DNA of 64,000 bases from Bacillota bacterium (GCA_023406895.1 JAEXTV010000021.1:304279-368278), one strand, 5' to 3'; positions 53,044 through 62,507 are shown, counted from the first letter of the stretch. The notes: a model not told the origin generated them from the letters alone. Numbers and translations are program-made.

Positions 53044-54108
53044 CTATGCCTCCAAAAAGCCGATCACGGTATCCGTCATCTGCGTGGTGGATATCGTTTT
53101 TTCGCCCGCCAGCGCGATATCCTTCGTGCGTGCGCCGCTGCTAAGCGCGCGGCTCACTGCGTTTTCTATTTTCTTCGCAATGTCATCGCGCTCCAGCGAA
53201 TGGCGAAGCATCATCGCCGCCGAAAGTATCGTTGCGAGCGGATTTGCAATTGACTGCCCCGCAATATCCGGCGCGCTGCCGTGCACGGGTTCGTACATGC
53301 CGAGCGTTCCCGAGCCAAGGCTCGCCGACGGCAGCATGCCGATGCTGCCAGTGATCATCGCCGCTTCGTCCGAGAGAATATCGCCGAACATGTTTTCAGT
53401 CACGATCACGTCGAACTGTTTCGGGTTTCTCACGAGCTGCATCGCCGCGTTATCCACGTACAGATGCGACAGCGCGACTTCGGGGTATTCCCTGGCAACC
53501 TCCGTCACCACACTGCGCCACAGGCGCGACGATTCGAGTATGTTGGCCTTATCAACGCTGACCAGCTGTTTTTTGCGGCCCATCGCCGTTTTCATCGCGA
53601 CATGCGCGATGCGGCGCACTTCTTCCTCGCTGTATCGCATCGTATCATACGCCCAGGTCTCCCCGCGCTCCTTCTTGCCGAAGTACAGGCCCCCGGTCAG
53701 CTCACGGATCACAATGATGTCAAGGCCGCCTTCCGTCAGCGAAGGCTTTAACGGGCAGGCCTCCGCCAGCTCCGTGTAGAGCAACGCGGGGCGAATGTTC
53801 GCAAAAAGCCCCAGACCCGCGCGCAGATCAAGCAGCGCGTTCTCGGGGCGCATATCGGACGGAAGCGTATCCCACTTCCAGCCGCCGACAGCGCCGAGCA
53901 GCACCGCGTCGCTTTCCTTTGCGCCGTTCAGCGTTTCCTCGGGCAGCGGACGCCCCATACTGTCTATCGCGCAGCCGCCTGCGAGATAGTGCGTGTAGAC
54001 AAGCTCAAGGCCCGTTCCCTTTGTCGCATGCTCAAGCACGCGCAGCGTTTCGCCGATCACCTCGGGGCCGATCCCGTCGCCCGCAATCACCGCAATCCTT
54101 TTCTCCAT
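53044..54108 (-). CDS. leuB: 3-isopropylmalate dehydrogenase
   Basis: 354 aa, oxidises and decarboxylates 3-isopropylmalate with NAD+. Opens IAVIAGDGIGPEVIGETL; substrate residues in RIAHVAMKTAMGRKKQLVSV and the Lys-Asp pair in SHLYVDNAAMQLV, then EPVHGSAPDIAGQ (NAD-type). In the ilv operon, after cimA. The other leu genes (leuA, leuC, leuD) are in a separate operon at 7-10 kb, under their own T-box. Confidence 0.97.
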   Translation of the reverse strand: MEKRIAVIAGDGIGPEVIGETLRVLEHATKGTGLELVYTHYLAGGCAIDSMGRPLPEETLNGAKESDAVLLGAVGGWKWDTLPSDMRPENALLDLRAGLGLFANIRPALLYTELAEACPLKPSLTEGGLDIIVIRELTGGLYFGKKERGETWAYDTMRYSEEEVRRIAHVAMKTAMGRKKQLVSVDKANILESSRLWRSVVTEVAREYPEVALSHLYVDNAAMQLVRNPKQFDVIVTENMFGDILSDEAAMITGSIGMLPSASLGSGTLGMYEPVHGSAPDIAGQSIANPLATILSAAMMLRHSLERDDIAKKIENAVSRALSSGARTKDIALAGEKTISTTQMTDTVIGFLEA

Positions 54109-54143
54109 TGTGTCACCTCTTTTAAACTTATTAAGCCGCTTTA

Positions 54144-55709
54144 TTATTCATTGAGCAGCAGATAATCAATTGAATCGATCAGCGCGAACAAGCTTGCCTC
54201 AATCACGTCGGTGGATACGCCCATCGTGCGCCAGTAATGCTCGCCGTCGCTCGATTCGATGACGACGCGCACCTTGGCCGCCGTCGCCGCGCCCGTATCA
54301 AGCACGCGCACCCTATAGTCTGTCAGCGTAACGCCCTTCAGTGCCGGGAAGAACGCGCCCAAAGCTTCTCTGAGCGCCTTGTCAAGCGCGTTAACCGGGC
54401 CGTTGCCCTCCGCGGCTGCCATACGGTTCTCACCGTCCACATCCACCTTGACCACCGCGTAAGCACCGAATGTGTTTTCAAGGGACGGTTCGTCGCTCAC
54501 TTTGAAATGCACGAGTGAAAACTTTGATTTGTGCATCCCAAGCTCCTTCATCACAAACAGCTTGAAGCTGCTTTCCGCGCCCTCGTAGCTGAAGCCTTCG
54601 CTCTCCATGTTTTTGAGCGTTTCCATAAGCCGCGCGACTTCTTTTTTGTTTTCCGCGACATCCGGGAATAGTCCCTTGAGCTTTTCGGCCATCGCGCTTT
54701 TGCCCGCAACCTCCGAGAGCAGAAATTCGCGGCTGTTGCCCACAATAGACGGCTCAATATGCTCAAACGAGCCTTTGGCCTTGCACAGACCGTCGATATG
54801 CATGCCGCCTTTGTGCGCAAACGCGTTGCGGCCCACGTACGGCAGCGTTTCATCAAACGGCAGATTTGTAATTTCAGCCGCCTCGCGCGCCACCGAATAC
54901 AGCTTGCCGATGTTGCCGCCGATACAATCGTAACCGAGCTTTAACTGCAGATTCGGTATAATGGACGACAAACGCGCGTTTCCGCTGCGCTCGCCGTAAC
55001 CGAGCAGCGTGCCCTGCACATGGCAGACCCCAAGCTGTACCGCCGCGAGCGAATTGGCCACCGCGAGGTCCGTGTCGTTATGCGCATGGATGCCGATTCT
55101 GGTATCCACCGCTTTCAGTGACGCCTGCACAGCGGTTTTGATTTCGTCCGGCATCGTGCCGCCGTTCGTATCACAAAGCACAAGTACATCCGCGCCCGCG
55201 CGGCTGGCGGTTTTGAGCACGTCAATTGCGTATTGCGGATTTGCTTTGTATCCGTCGAAAAAATGTTCGGCGTCGAATATCACTTCTTTGCCGTTGTCTT
55301 TTAAGAACTTGAGCGTATCGAAGATCATGTTTAAATTTTCTTCGAGCGTTGTGCCGATCACTTCGGTTGCGTGCAGGTCCCACGCCTTACCGAACACCGC
55401 GACCACATCCGTTCCCGCGTCCATCAGCGCTTTTACACCGAGGTCTGTTTCCACGGGCGTATTTTTGCGGCGTGTGCTTCCGAAAGCCACGAGGCGCGCA
55501 TGATTCAACTTCACCTTCACAGCTTCTTCGAAAAACTGCCGCTCTTTAGGATTAGAGGCAGGATTCCCTGCCTCTATATAGTCCACACCCAGGCTGTCCA
55601 GCAGCGCAAGCATCTGCAGCTTATCGGACAGCGAGTAGTTGATTCCGCGCGCCTGCGCGCCGTCGCGCAGCGAGGAATCGAATATATCAACCTTTCTGCT
55701 CATCTTCAT
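54144..55709 (-). CDS. cimA: (R)-citramalate synthase
   Basis: 521 aa, condenses pyruvate with acetyl-CoA to give citramalate, an entry to isoleucine that bypasses threonine. LeuA-like barrel with VDIFDSSLRDGAQARGINYS rather than the LeuA FDTTLRDGEQ; metal site HAHNDTDLAVANSLAAV, GYGERSGNARLSSI, RNAFAHKGGMHIDGL. A C-terminal allosteric domain ends GVSTDVIEASLFALIDSIDY. These differences from the leuA at 8866 support citramalate synthase. Presence of a separate LeuA adds to this. Confidence 0.94.
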   Translation of the reverse strand: MKMSRKVDIFDSSLRDGAQARGINYSLSDKLQMLALLDSLGVDYIEAGNPASNPKERQFFEEAVKVKLNHARLVAFGSTRRKNTPVETDLGVKALMDAGTDVVAVFGKAWDLHATEVIGTTLEENLNMIFDTLKFLKDNGKEVIFDAEHFFDGYKANPQYAIDVLKTASRAGADVLVLCDTNGGTMPDEIKTAVQASLKAVDTRIGIHAHNDTDLAVANSLAAVQLGVCHVQGTLLGYGERSGNARLSSIIPNLQLKLGYDCIGGNIGKLYSVAREAAEITNLPFDETLPYVGRNAFAHKGGMHIDGLCKAKGSFEHIEPSIVGNSREFLLSEVAGKSAMAEKLKGLFPDVAENKKEVARLMETLKNMESEGFSYEGAESSFKLFVMKELGMHKSKFSLVHFKVSDEPSLENTFGAYAVVKVDVDGENRMAAAEGNGPVNALDKALREALGAFFPALKGVTLTDYRVRVLDTGAATAAKVRVVIESSDGEHYWRTMGVSTDVIEASLFALIDSIDYLLLNE

Positions 55710-55727
55710 GCTCCTTATGCGGGGCGT

Positions 55728-56735
55728 TTAGAATTCGGGTTCATCCTGCCACGGCATCATTTTTCTGAGCTCTTTGCCCACCTTTTCCACAGGCAGCTCT
55801 CTTTCAATGCGGCGTCTTGCGAGGAAGCCCGGGCGGCCCGCCTTGTTTTCCGAGATCCAGCGGCTTGCGAAAACGCCTTCCTGAATCTCCTGCAGCACCT
55901 TCTTCATCTCTTTCCTTGTTTCATCTGTGATAATCCGCCGTCCGATCGAATAATCACCGAATTCAGCCGTATCGCTGATGGAATATCGCATATAGGAAAG
56001 ACCGCCTTTGTTGATCATATCCACAATCAGTTTCATCTCATGTATGCATTCAAAGTAGGCGCTCTCCGGCTCGTATCCCGCTTCCACGAGCGTATCGAAG
56101 CCGGCTTTCATGAGCTCAGTCACGCCGCCGCAAAGCACAGCCTGCTCGCCGAATAGGTCGGTCTCCGTCTCTTCGCGGAACGTGGTGGCAAGAATACCTG
56201 AGCGCGCGCCGCCGATGCCTTCCGCATAAGCAAGGCCGACATTAAGCGTATCACCCGTCGGGTCCTGCGCCACTGCGATGAGGCACGGTACGCCTTTGCC
56301 CGCCACAAATTCGCTGCGCACTGTATGGCCGGGGCCTTTGGGTGCCACCATGAACACGCCCACTTCGGCTGGCGGCTTAATCTGGCCAAAATGAATATTG
56401 AAGCCGTGCGCGAACACAAGGTATTTGCCGGCGGTTAAGTTCGGTTTGACCGATTCCTCGTAGACTTTCGGCTGAAGCTCGTCGTTAACGAGAATCATAA
56501 TGACATCCGCCGCCTTGGCTGCGTCATAAGCAGTGGCCACCTTGAGCCCGAGCTCTTCCGCCTTTTTCCACGACTTGCTGCCTTCATAAAGGCCGACCAC
56601 CACGTTAAAACCGGAATCGTGCAAATTGAGGGCATGTGCGTGGCCCTGGCTGCCAAAGCCAATCACCGCTACAGTTTTGTCCGCAAGATACTCTTTGTTA
56701 CAATCCGACTGATAATACAATTTAGCCACTTTCAA
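55728..56735 (-). CDS. ilvC: Ketol-acid reductoisomerase
   Basis: 335 aa class I enzyme, isomerising and reducing acetolactate or acetohydroxybutyrate. Nucleotide motif GFGSQGHAHALNLHDSG; the specificity loop is LYEGSKS (49-55), with Tyr-Glu where NADPH enzymes often have Arg-x. C-terminal metal-binding knotted domain: DLFGEQAVLCGGVTELMKAG, then EPESAYFECIHEMKLIVD. Follows ilvN, precedes cimA. Cofactor preference is uncertain because of the loop. Confidence 0.97.
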   Translation of the reverse strand: MKVAKLYYQSDCNKEYLADKTVAVIGFGSQGHAHALNLHDSGFNVVVGLYEGSKSWKKAEELGLKVATAYDAAKAADVIMILVNDELQPKVYEESVKPNLTAGKYLVFAHGFNIHFGQIKPPAEVGVFMVAPKGPGHTVRSEFVAGKGVPCLIAVAQDPTGDTLNVGLAYAEGIGGARSGILATTFREETETDLFGEQAVLCGGVTELMKAGFDTLVEAGYEPESAYFECIHEMKLIVDMINKGGLSYMRYSISDTAEFGDYSIGRRIITDETRKEMKKVLQEIQEGVFASRWISENKAGRPGFLARRRIERELPVEKVGKELRKMMPWQDEPEF

Positions 56736-56782
56736 AATCTCCTTTTAAATAGATATTTTAATTTTCGTATTTCTTACAAGCT

Positions 56783-57301
56783 TTAAATCTTCTGCATCGC
56801 AGCTGTCTGGCTGTTGTAAAGCTGAGTGTCACCCATTTGCAGAGCAACCATACCGGTGCGCGCCACCTCGAGAATATAGTAATTCTTAAAGAGATCAATG
56901 CTTTCATTAATGAACGTGATCGTACCGCTGATTTGGACGGTAACGCACTTCTCAGCGATATCGAGTACGATGCCCGCGCGCGATTCGATATCCGCCATCA
57001 GCTGCTTTTTATCCACCCCGTCGGTGCTGATCTTCACGAGCGCGATTTCACGGAAGATGCCGTCTTCCGCTGGTATTTCCTTAATCGCCTTCACATCGAG
57101 CAGCTTGTCGAACTGTTTCACCACCTGTTCGGTCACCGCGTCGTCGGCTAGCATCACGATCGTTATGCGTGAAAGATCGGGGTTGCTTGTGACGCCGACT
57201 GTTAAGCTCTCGATATTAAAACCACGCCTGCTGATCAGGCCGGAAATTCGCGACAAAACGCCTGGCTGGTTCGATACGATAAACGATATCACACGCTGCA
57301 T
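56783..57301 (-). CDS. ilvN: Acetolactate synthase small regulatory subunit
   Basis: 172 aa. N-terminal ACT domain (VISFIVSNQPGVLSRISGLI, then RRGFNIESLTVGVT) binds valine and feeds back on IlvB; C-terminal ALS small-subunit domain (ALVKISTDGVDKKQLMADIE onward to about 165). First gene behind the T-box, while its partner ilvB is last in the operon. RBS GGAAAG. Confidence 0.95.
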   Translation of the reverse strand: MQRVISFIVSNQPGVLSRISGLISRRGFNIESLTVGVTSNPDLSRITIVMLADDAVTEQVVKQFDKLLDVKAIKEIPAEDGIFREIALVKISTDGVDKKQLMADIESRAGIVLDIAEKCVTVQISGTITFINESIDLFKNYYILEVARTGMVALQMGDTQLYNSQTAAMQKI

Positions 57302-57589
57302 AAACTAAAACTTCCTTTCCCGTTATAATAAAAAAACCGCATACTCTTCTTATATGAAGAGACGCAGTTGTTAATCAACTTCGCGGTACCACTCAACTTG
57401 TCTTTAAGCAAAGACCACCTTTAAGGCTCTAACAAGCCCCCATACAATAACGGCATGACCCGGCAATGTCTACTTCGTTCGACACGCAACTCCGGAGGGA
57501 TTCGTCCTGCGCCATACTACCGGTTTCCACCAAACACCGGCTCTCTGAAAGTCACAGCTGCCTGACCTGTCTCCATCTACGCTTTTAGT
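57302..57589 (-). ncRNA. T-box leader of the ilv operon
   Basis: Minus strand carries GAGTGGTACCGCG (57394-57382), the near-consensus T-box, ahead of a terminator hairpin at 57331-57367. Upstream stem I elements include GGAAACCGGTAGTATGG. An AUC (Ile) triplet in CGAATCCC lies where a specifier might be, which I assign only tentatively. Low charged tRNA would switch on ilvNC-cimA-leuB-ilvDB. Confidence 0.9.
57331..57367 (-). terminator. T-box attenuator terminator (ilv)
   Basis: CTGCGTCTCTTC pairs with GAAGAGTATGCGG (one bulge), followed by T residues on the minus strand. Confidence 0.85.
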
Positions 57590-57595
57590 AATTTT

Positions 57596-57624
57596 ATACT
57601 ATCAAACATACTCTTGTTTGTCAA
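57596..57624 (-). promoter_or_regulatory. Promoter of the ilv operon
   Basis: TTGACA (57624-57619), 17-bp spacer, TAGTAT (57601-57596) on the minus strand. Confidence 0.8.
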
Positions 57625-57826
57625 CACGCGATTATGTTAATTTTATGTTTCACTCCGCTGCAACATTCCGGCAAAATAAAACTCGGATACGGCAGTTGGT
57701 GCGAGGCCGACAACAGCCGGCAACCGGTATGGAGCGGCGAAGATGCGCCGATGTCGTATCTCAATGATTAGGGAAATCCGTTAATAGGCACACCCCTATC
57801 ATCTCAGGCTCCTTTATCGCTGCTGT
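57625..57826. other. Intergenic region between the ilv promoter and the phosphoesterase gene
   Basis: About 200 bp, no gene or clear terminator seen. Confidence 0.4.
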
Positions 57827-58687
57827 TCATCCCCGTTTCAGTGTGACAACCACCAGTTCCGGCCTGTTGCCGAGTCGCAGCGGGAAGCCGCTGTTTCCAA
57901 GGCCCCGGCTCACCACCATGTTGGTTCTGCCTTTCCTGTGAAGTCCGCTCGTGTACTTCGGGAAAAGCCCCTGATGCGGCGCGTACAGCCCGCCGATCAA
58001 CGGCAGCCGCCATTGCCCCCCATGCGCGTGTCCGGTGAGCACAAGGTTAAATCCTGCTTTGGCATAAAAGTCTATCTTTTCGGGACGGTGTGCGAGCAGC
58101 AAACGATAGCCGCCCGGATGGGCCGCCGCCAGTTCACCGAGCTTGCCAGCAAAGCCCTTATCCGCTTTCTCGTAATCGTCTTTTTTATTACTATTCTCAC
58201 TGCATGATCTGAAAAACTGCCAGTCTTTCACACCGACAGCTGTGATGACCGCGCCGCGTTTTTCAATCTGCATGGCATCGTTTGCTATAACCCGCACGCC
58301 GCACGCTTTGAGCCTTTCGGCAAGCTTTTCATAACCCCCTGCCGACCTTTCATGATTGCCCGGCACATAATAGACCGGGGCTATTTTAACCGCTTTCTCA
58401 GCCAGCCGCAGCGCCGCGGCCGAACCCTCACGCCGTTTATCAATAATGTCGCCCGTTACCGCGATGATATCGGGCTTTGTTTCTGCGATGGCTGATGCTA
58501 ATTTCTTTTGTCCTTCGCCAAAGCATTTGTTGTGCAAATCGGATATCTGAAGAATTTTAAAACCATCGAACGCACGCGGCACATCTTTTTGGGTAACGTT
58601 GATATATGTGACGACGATGCCGTTGTTTTGCCATCTCAAAAAAAGCGCGAGTAAAACAATTCCTGCAGTCACAGCCAAATAAATCAT
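57827..58687 (-). CDS. Membrane-anchored metallophosphoesterase
   Basis: About 286 aa. An N-terminal helix (IYLAVTAGIVLLALFL) anchors a calcineurin-like phosphoesterase domain facing outside: ILQISDLHNKCFGEGQ, then ITGDIIDKR-type motif (AVTGDIIDKRREG), VPGNHERSAG and LLAHRPEK, with GHAHGGQWRLPLIGGLYAPH as the C-terminal metal motif, all five typical of YkuE/YaeI-type enzymes. I chose the ATG at 58687 (AAAGGG ahead); the frame extends further but across the likely promoter. Substrate probably a lipid- or wall-linked phosphate; not known. Confidence 0.88.
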   Translation of the reverse strand: MIYLAVTAGIVLLALFLRWQNNGIVVTYINVTQKDVPRAFDGFKILQISDLHNKCFGEGQKKLASAIAETKPDIIAVTGDIIDKRREGSAAALRLAEKAVKIAPVYYVPGNHERSAGGYEKLAERLKACGVRVIANDAMQIEKRGAVITAVGVKDWQFFRSCSENSNKKDDYEKADKGFAGKLGELAAAHPGGYRLLLAHRPEKIDFYAKAGFNLVLTGHAHGGQWRLPLIGGLYAPHQGLFPKYTSGLHRKGRTNMVVSRGLGNSGFPLRLGNRPELVVVTLKRG

Positions 58688-58956
58688 GAAAAGAGCCCTT
58701 TCCCTGTTTGCAATATTATAACTCATCATCATGCTATGCAAAAGCACAGCTTTGATAGTCATCCGTCTGCTTAATGCTTTTGCATCATTACCGGCATGAT
58801 TTTCGTTTCAATATATTGTTAGGCCATAACATTTCAGCCATCAAACATTCAGTTTTGATCAGACTCGTCGCTTGTTTGGGGGCATTTTTCCGGATGCCTT
58901 TGAGCAAGCAACAGCAAGGCCGCGATCCAAATCATCGTTATGAAACAAAAGCCCAT
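58688..58956. other. Intergenic region, phosphoesterase promoter
   Basis: Contains a TATAAT on the minus strand about 25 bp before the ATG. Otherwise no gene or repeat recognised. Confidence 0.4.
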
Positions 58957-58985
58957 ATAAAAAGCTCCCTGTTTTCGGGAGCTTT
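58957..58985 (-). terminator. Terminator after the cold-shock gene
   Basis: Perfect 9-bp stem AAAGCTCCC / GGGAGCTTT with a 7-base loop and T-run on the minus strand. Confidence 0.88.
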
Positions 58986-59023
58986 TCGTATTCGGGCTAA
59001 GGCCCGTTTCAGGCAATGAAAGA

Positions 59024-59236
59024 CTATTGGGGCTGGACGTTGGCAGCGCGCAGCTTCCGGCTGTCTTTGGGGTCTTTTTCCACGTCGAATGTCACTTTCT
59101 GACCTTCAGCAAGTGTTTTAAAACCGTTCGAGTTAATGCTGGAGAAATGCACGAACACATCGTCTCCGCCCTCATCATTGGAAATAAATCCATAACCTTT
59201 GCTCTCATTAAACCATTTTACTGTACCTTTATACAT
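59024..59236 (-). CDS. Cold-shock protein (CspA family)
   Basis: 70 aa single OB-fold domain that binds single-stranded RNA/DNA. RNP1 GTVKWFNESKGYGFIS and RNP2 DVFVHFSSI are intact. I chose the ATG at 59236, 7 bases after AAGGAGG. A TATAAT (59259-59264 on the minus strand) lies about 25 bp upstream, so the leader is short and lacks the long cold-shock 5' UTR. Flanked upstream by a large inverted repeat. Confidence 0.95.
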   Translation of the reverse strand: MYKGTVKWFNESKGYGFISNDEGGDDVFVHFSSINSNGFKTLAEGQKVTFDVEKDPKDSRKLRAANVQPQ

Positions 59237-59566
59237 CAAAGATACCTCCTTGTTTGATATTATATCCCGTCCTGCAAAAAAAACACATGTATTTGTCAAC
59301 CATGCTACGAACACATGACTGGCAAATACATGTGAATCAATTCGTACATTCTGAAATACTTCTTATACTCTAGCATATGTAAAAAACGAAAGCAAGTATT
59401 GTTTTTTATCAAAAAAAATTATTTTTTTGAAAGTAAAATTTTTTAATTCATGATTTGATTTTATGTATCCATTTTCTATATTTTTAACGTTTTGCGACAT
59501 TTTTATAAATACGGCCGATAAAAGCGCAACAATGCTTTTTACAGGCAAGACTTTTTCTCCGCCTCA
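59237..59566. other. AT-rich region upstream of the cold-shock gene
   Basis: No gene. Holds the cold-shock promoter, an inverted repeat (59284-59334) and a T/A-rich stretch. Confidence 0.5.
59284..59334. repeat. Inverted repeat upstream of the cold-shock promoter
   Basis: CACATGTATTTG (59284-59295) and CAAATACATGTG (59323-59334) are perfect 12-bp inverted arms, extendable by two pairs past one mismatch, separated by 27 bp. Confidence 0.7.
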
Positions 59567-60838
59567 TTAAATCACCGATGCAAGCAGCAGCAAAGGAAGA
59601 TTATCGCTGTATATCTCGTCAAACTGCGAAATTGGCAGCGGGTTTTTGCCCAGCCCAACCTCCACCGTGTATCCGGGCCGCCGGTACTCCTTGATGAACC
59701 AATCTTTATAGCCCGCGTATGAGGCGATGCCGGATGCCTCCTCAAGCGTATACCCGCTTACTCTGGCAAGCGCTTCGCCGATCTCTCTGGCTTGCTGTGT
59801 GGCCATGTTCTGAAAATTCCAGAATATCACCTGACCCTGACTGTGATAAGCCAGTACGAGCCGAAAATCGTGGTTTCGTGTAAAGTCCACAACGGTACGC
59901 GTCTCGGGCTCCGAGACCGGATACGGTCCGGAGTAACGCGTGGGCCCGGGCCCCGTAATCCCGAGTGCCGCTTCGCCTGCCTTGGATTCCTGCCATCCCG
60001 CGTCATAATTATGATTGAGGTCCACACCGCGGTTGTTGGCCTGCCAATCAGCGGAAAAATCGGTGCTGCCATTGTTCCAGCGAATTAAGTCCCCGTAATA
60101 CGGATTGGCCGGCGAAAGTCCGTTCAGCACGAGATCTACGCCGTCGGGATTCACCATCGGAATGATGTAAATGCTGCTTTGGTTCCAAATGTCACTCGAC
60201 GTATACCCCGAAAGCCGCTGGCCCAGCGCATAGCTGCGTGCGAAATCTTCTGCAAATTTCATAAGCAGCGGCGACGTGATCCATTCGAGCGCATGATGCG
60301 CGCCGTTGTAAAACACCTGATTAGGCCCCTGCCCCAATCGTATATAATAGAGGTTGCGCCCAAGCACGCTCTGCCCCGCCACGCCAGTTTCAATAAACGG
60401 ATAGAGTGCTTTGAGCGACGTTACGTTTCTTTGCAGGATGTCGTATGTATAATCGGCATCGGTCGGCACCACGCTGATGCCGTACGGCACCCTGATGCGC
60501 TCCCCAATTTGCAGATAATTTTCGTTTATGCCGGGGTTCGCCGCTGTTATCAACGCAACGTTTACGCCGTAATTTTTCGCGATGGCATTCAGCGTATCGC
60601 CGCGGCGCACCGAATAGGTATCGTAGCCCATGAGAAATGTTTCCATAACGCGGAATGTATTGAGCCCCACAATACCGTCCGGCACGAGCCCGAAGCGACG
60701 CTGAAACGCCATCACAGCCTGCTCTGTCCGGCGTCCGAACACCCCGTCTACCGGCCCCGGGTCAAGCCCCAGCCTTTTCAGCAATGATTGGATTTCCTGT
60801 ACGTCCGTGCCGCTCATACCCAGCCTTAACACTCTCAT
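59567..60838 (-). CDS. M14 zinc peptidase with peptidoglycan-binding and LysM domains (spore/cell-wall endopeptidase)
   Basis: About 423 aa. Residues 1-65 are a PG-binding-1 domain (MRVLRLGMSGTDVQEIQSLL), about 73-118 a LysM domain (YSVRRGDTLNAIAKNYGVNV), and 128-420 an M14 carboxypeptidase-type catalytic domain: HxxE H182-AL-E185, a later zinc histidine in LAYHSQGQ, and the catalytic glutamate in GYTVEVGLGKN. The same layout occurs in gamma-D-glutamyl-meso-diaminopimelate peptidase I of Bacillus spores. No signal peptide is visible, as in spore-cortex forms. I prefer the ATG at 60838 (AAAGGGG ahead) over 60865. Confidence 0.9.
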   Translation of the reverse strand: MRVLRLGMSGTDVQEIQSLLKRLGLDPGPVDGVFGRRTEQAVMAFQRRFGLVPDGIVGLNTFRVMETFLMGYDTYSVRRGDTLNAIAKNYGVNVALITAANPGINENYLQIGERIRVPYGISVVPTDADYTYDILQRNVTSLKALYPFIETGVAGQSVLGRNLYYIRLGQGPNQVFYNGAHHALEWITSPLLMKFAEDFARSYALGQRLSGYTSSDIWNQSSIYIIPMVNPDGVDLVLNGLSPANPYYGDLIRWNNGSTDFSADWQANNRGVDLNHNYDAGWQESKAGEAALGITGPGPTRYSGPYPVSEPETRTVVDFTRNHDFRLVLAYHSQGQVIFWNFQNMATQQAREIGEALARVSGYTLEEASGIASYAGYKDWFIKEYRRPGYTVEVGLGKNPLPISQFDEIYSDNLPLLLLASVI

Positions 60839-60865
60839 CACGCGTCGCCCCTTTCGCTCAGCCAT

Positions 60866-61240
60866 ATGGTCATAACTATTTTATTCGCATAAAGCATCCG
60901 ATGTGCGGCGAGGCTCTTAACCGGAAGACATTTGTTCTCACAACGATAGTGAGTGAATATTGTCCTTCTCTTTCGGATGCTTCGGATTCTGTCGCCGGAG
61001 GGCGGCTGATTCGTTGTTGGCTATGACTGCTTGGTTTATCAACGCCACCGGTACTCCATGCCACATTCACCTAAAGGAAGATATAATTGTTGACGAAAAC
61101 AAAATTACCAACCGCATGGTTTATCTGCCCAGCGACCTTTATACTCCTTTTTGCAACCACCTGCTTAATTTATGGATCATGCAGAAACAGTCTAATCATA
61201 CTATCAGAATTGGCGACTTGATATGCGATAAAAACACATA
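60866..61240. other. Intergenic region with a possible short unassigned frame
   Basis: A frame from 61023 to 61241 (72 aa, KITNRMVYLPSDLYTPFCNH within it) reads protein-like but has no RBS and no recognised family. It may be a gene remnant. Confidence 0.3.
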
Positions 61241-61266
61241 AAAAGCCCGCCGTTTGATGGGCGGGT
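61241..61266 (-). terminator. Terminator after the alcohol dehydrogenase gene
   Basis: CCCGCC pairs with GGCGGG around an 8-base loop, with T residues following on the minus strand; about 120 bp past the stop. Confidence 0.65.
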
Positions 61267-61388
61267 CAGATTTACGAAAGTCATTTTCTCTCACTTGTCA
61301 CCTGATGGTGACAGCTCTCAGTTTCCCATAAAGGGTTGTCACCAAAGCGGCTGAGCTATGAGATTTCTTATCGTAATGTGTCGGATTA

Positions 61389-62507
61389 TCAAAGTCGGTT
61401 TTCGCTGCTTTGTAAGCTGGCTTTAAACATTGCGGCAATTTCCTCTTGGGATGGCGGCACAACCGTATTGCCGATGTTTTTGGCCTTTGCAGCACTCGCG
61501 GAAAAAGCGGATATTTCCTGCTCCGACAGCGTCTCCTTCTCTCCAAGCAGCGCGTTCATGGTATTTGCGAACGCATCCACAGAGGCAAAGCCCATCAGCG
61601 AGAGTATCAGCGCAGCCTTTTCCACGCCCTTTTTCTGAAGGTATTCGAAAAACGCAGCCATCAGCAAGCCGTTCGCACGTCCGTGATCGACATTCTTAAA
61701 ATAAGTCAGCGAATATCCCATGGCGTGAACGATTGTCGTTCCTGTATTGGCGATGACCATACCGCCCAGCATCGACGCATAAAGCAGTTTGTCTCGGGTC
61801 TGCGCTGTGATCGCATCCCGTTTCATCGCCTCGAAGCAGCCTGCAATGCTTTTGATGCTCTCAGCCGCGAGCGCATCTGTGAGAGCGCCGGAACGCACCG
61901 TCAGCATTCCTTCTATTGCATGCGACAGCGCATCCACAGCGGTGTTTATGGTGATATGAAGCGGCAGCCCTTCCATGTACGCCGCATCGAGCAGCGCGAT
62001 TTTGGGAAAGAGTATCGGTGACGCCACTGAGGTTTTTGTTTGCGCTTTGTCGTTGGTGAGTATCGCATAGGGTGTCACCTCAGAACCGGTGCCGGCAGTG
62101 GTGGGAATATGCACCATGGACAGCGCGGCAGCGCCGTATTGGCCCGAGAACAGCGCGCTTTCGGGAATATCCTGACACGCGAGCAGCGCGATGACTTTGG
62201 CCGCATCCATGGGTGATCCGCCGCCGATTGCCACCACAAAGTCGCACGCTTCCTGCTTGGCGAATGCCGCCCCCTCATACACGGAGGCGATGCCGGGGTT
62301 GCTGCTGACTTTATCAAAAACAGCGAAGTCTTGGCTGTTTTGCGACAATACCGCTATCACATCGTCCTGTGATCCGTTAACCTTGGCAGATTGCGCGCCT
62401 GTCACAATCAGCGCTTTCTTTCCCATACTCTCAAAAAAAGGTGCGCTGCGGCGCACAATGCCGTGTCCCATCAGCACTTTGGTTGGCATAAGATATGTAA
62501 AATTCAT
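61389..62507 (-). CDS. Iron-containing alcohol dehydrogenase
   Basis: 372 aa group III (Fe-dependent) NAD(P)-linked dehydrogenase. Nucleotide motif VVAIGGGSPMDAAKVIALLA, family signature TIPTTAGTGSEVT-like IPTTAGTGSEVTPYAI; metal ligands are in AVDALSHAIEG, VHAMGYSL and NVDHGRANGLLMAAF. Likely alcohol or aldehyde interconversion in fermentation; substrate unknown. A PucR-family regulator is encoded immediately upstream on the same strand. Confidence 0.94.
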   Translation of the reverse strand: MNFTYLMPTKVLMGHGIVRRSAPFFESMGKKALIVTGAQSAKVNGSQDDVIAVLSQNSQDFAVFDKVSSNPGIASVYEGAAFAKQEACDFVVAIGGGSPMDAAKVIALLACQDIPESALFSGQYGAAALSMVHIPTTAGTGSEVTPYAILTNDKAQTKTSVASPILFPKIALLDAAYMEGLPLHITINTAVDALSHAIEGMLTVRSGALTDALAAESIKSIAGCFEAMKRDAITAQTRDKLLYASMLGGMVIANTGTTIVHAMGYSLTYFKNVDHGRANGLLMAAFFEYLQKKGVEKAALILSLMGFASVDAFANTMNALLGEKETLSEQEISAFSASAAKAKNIGNTVVPPSQEEIAAMFKASLQSSENRL

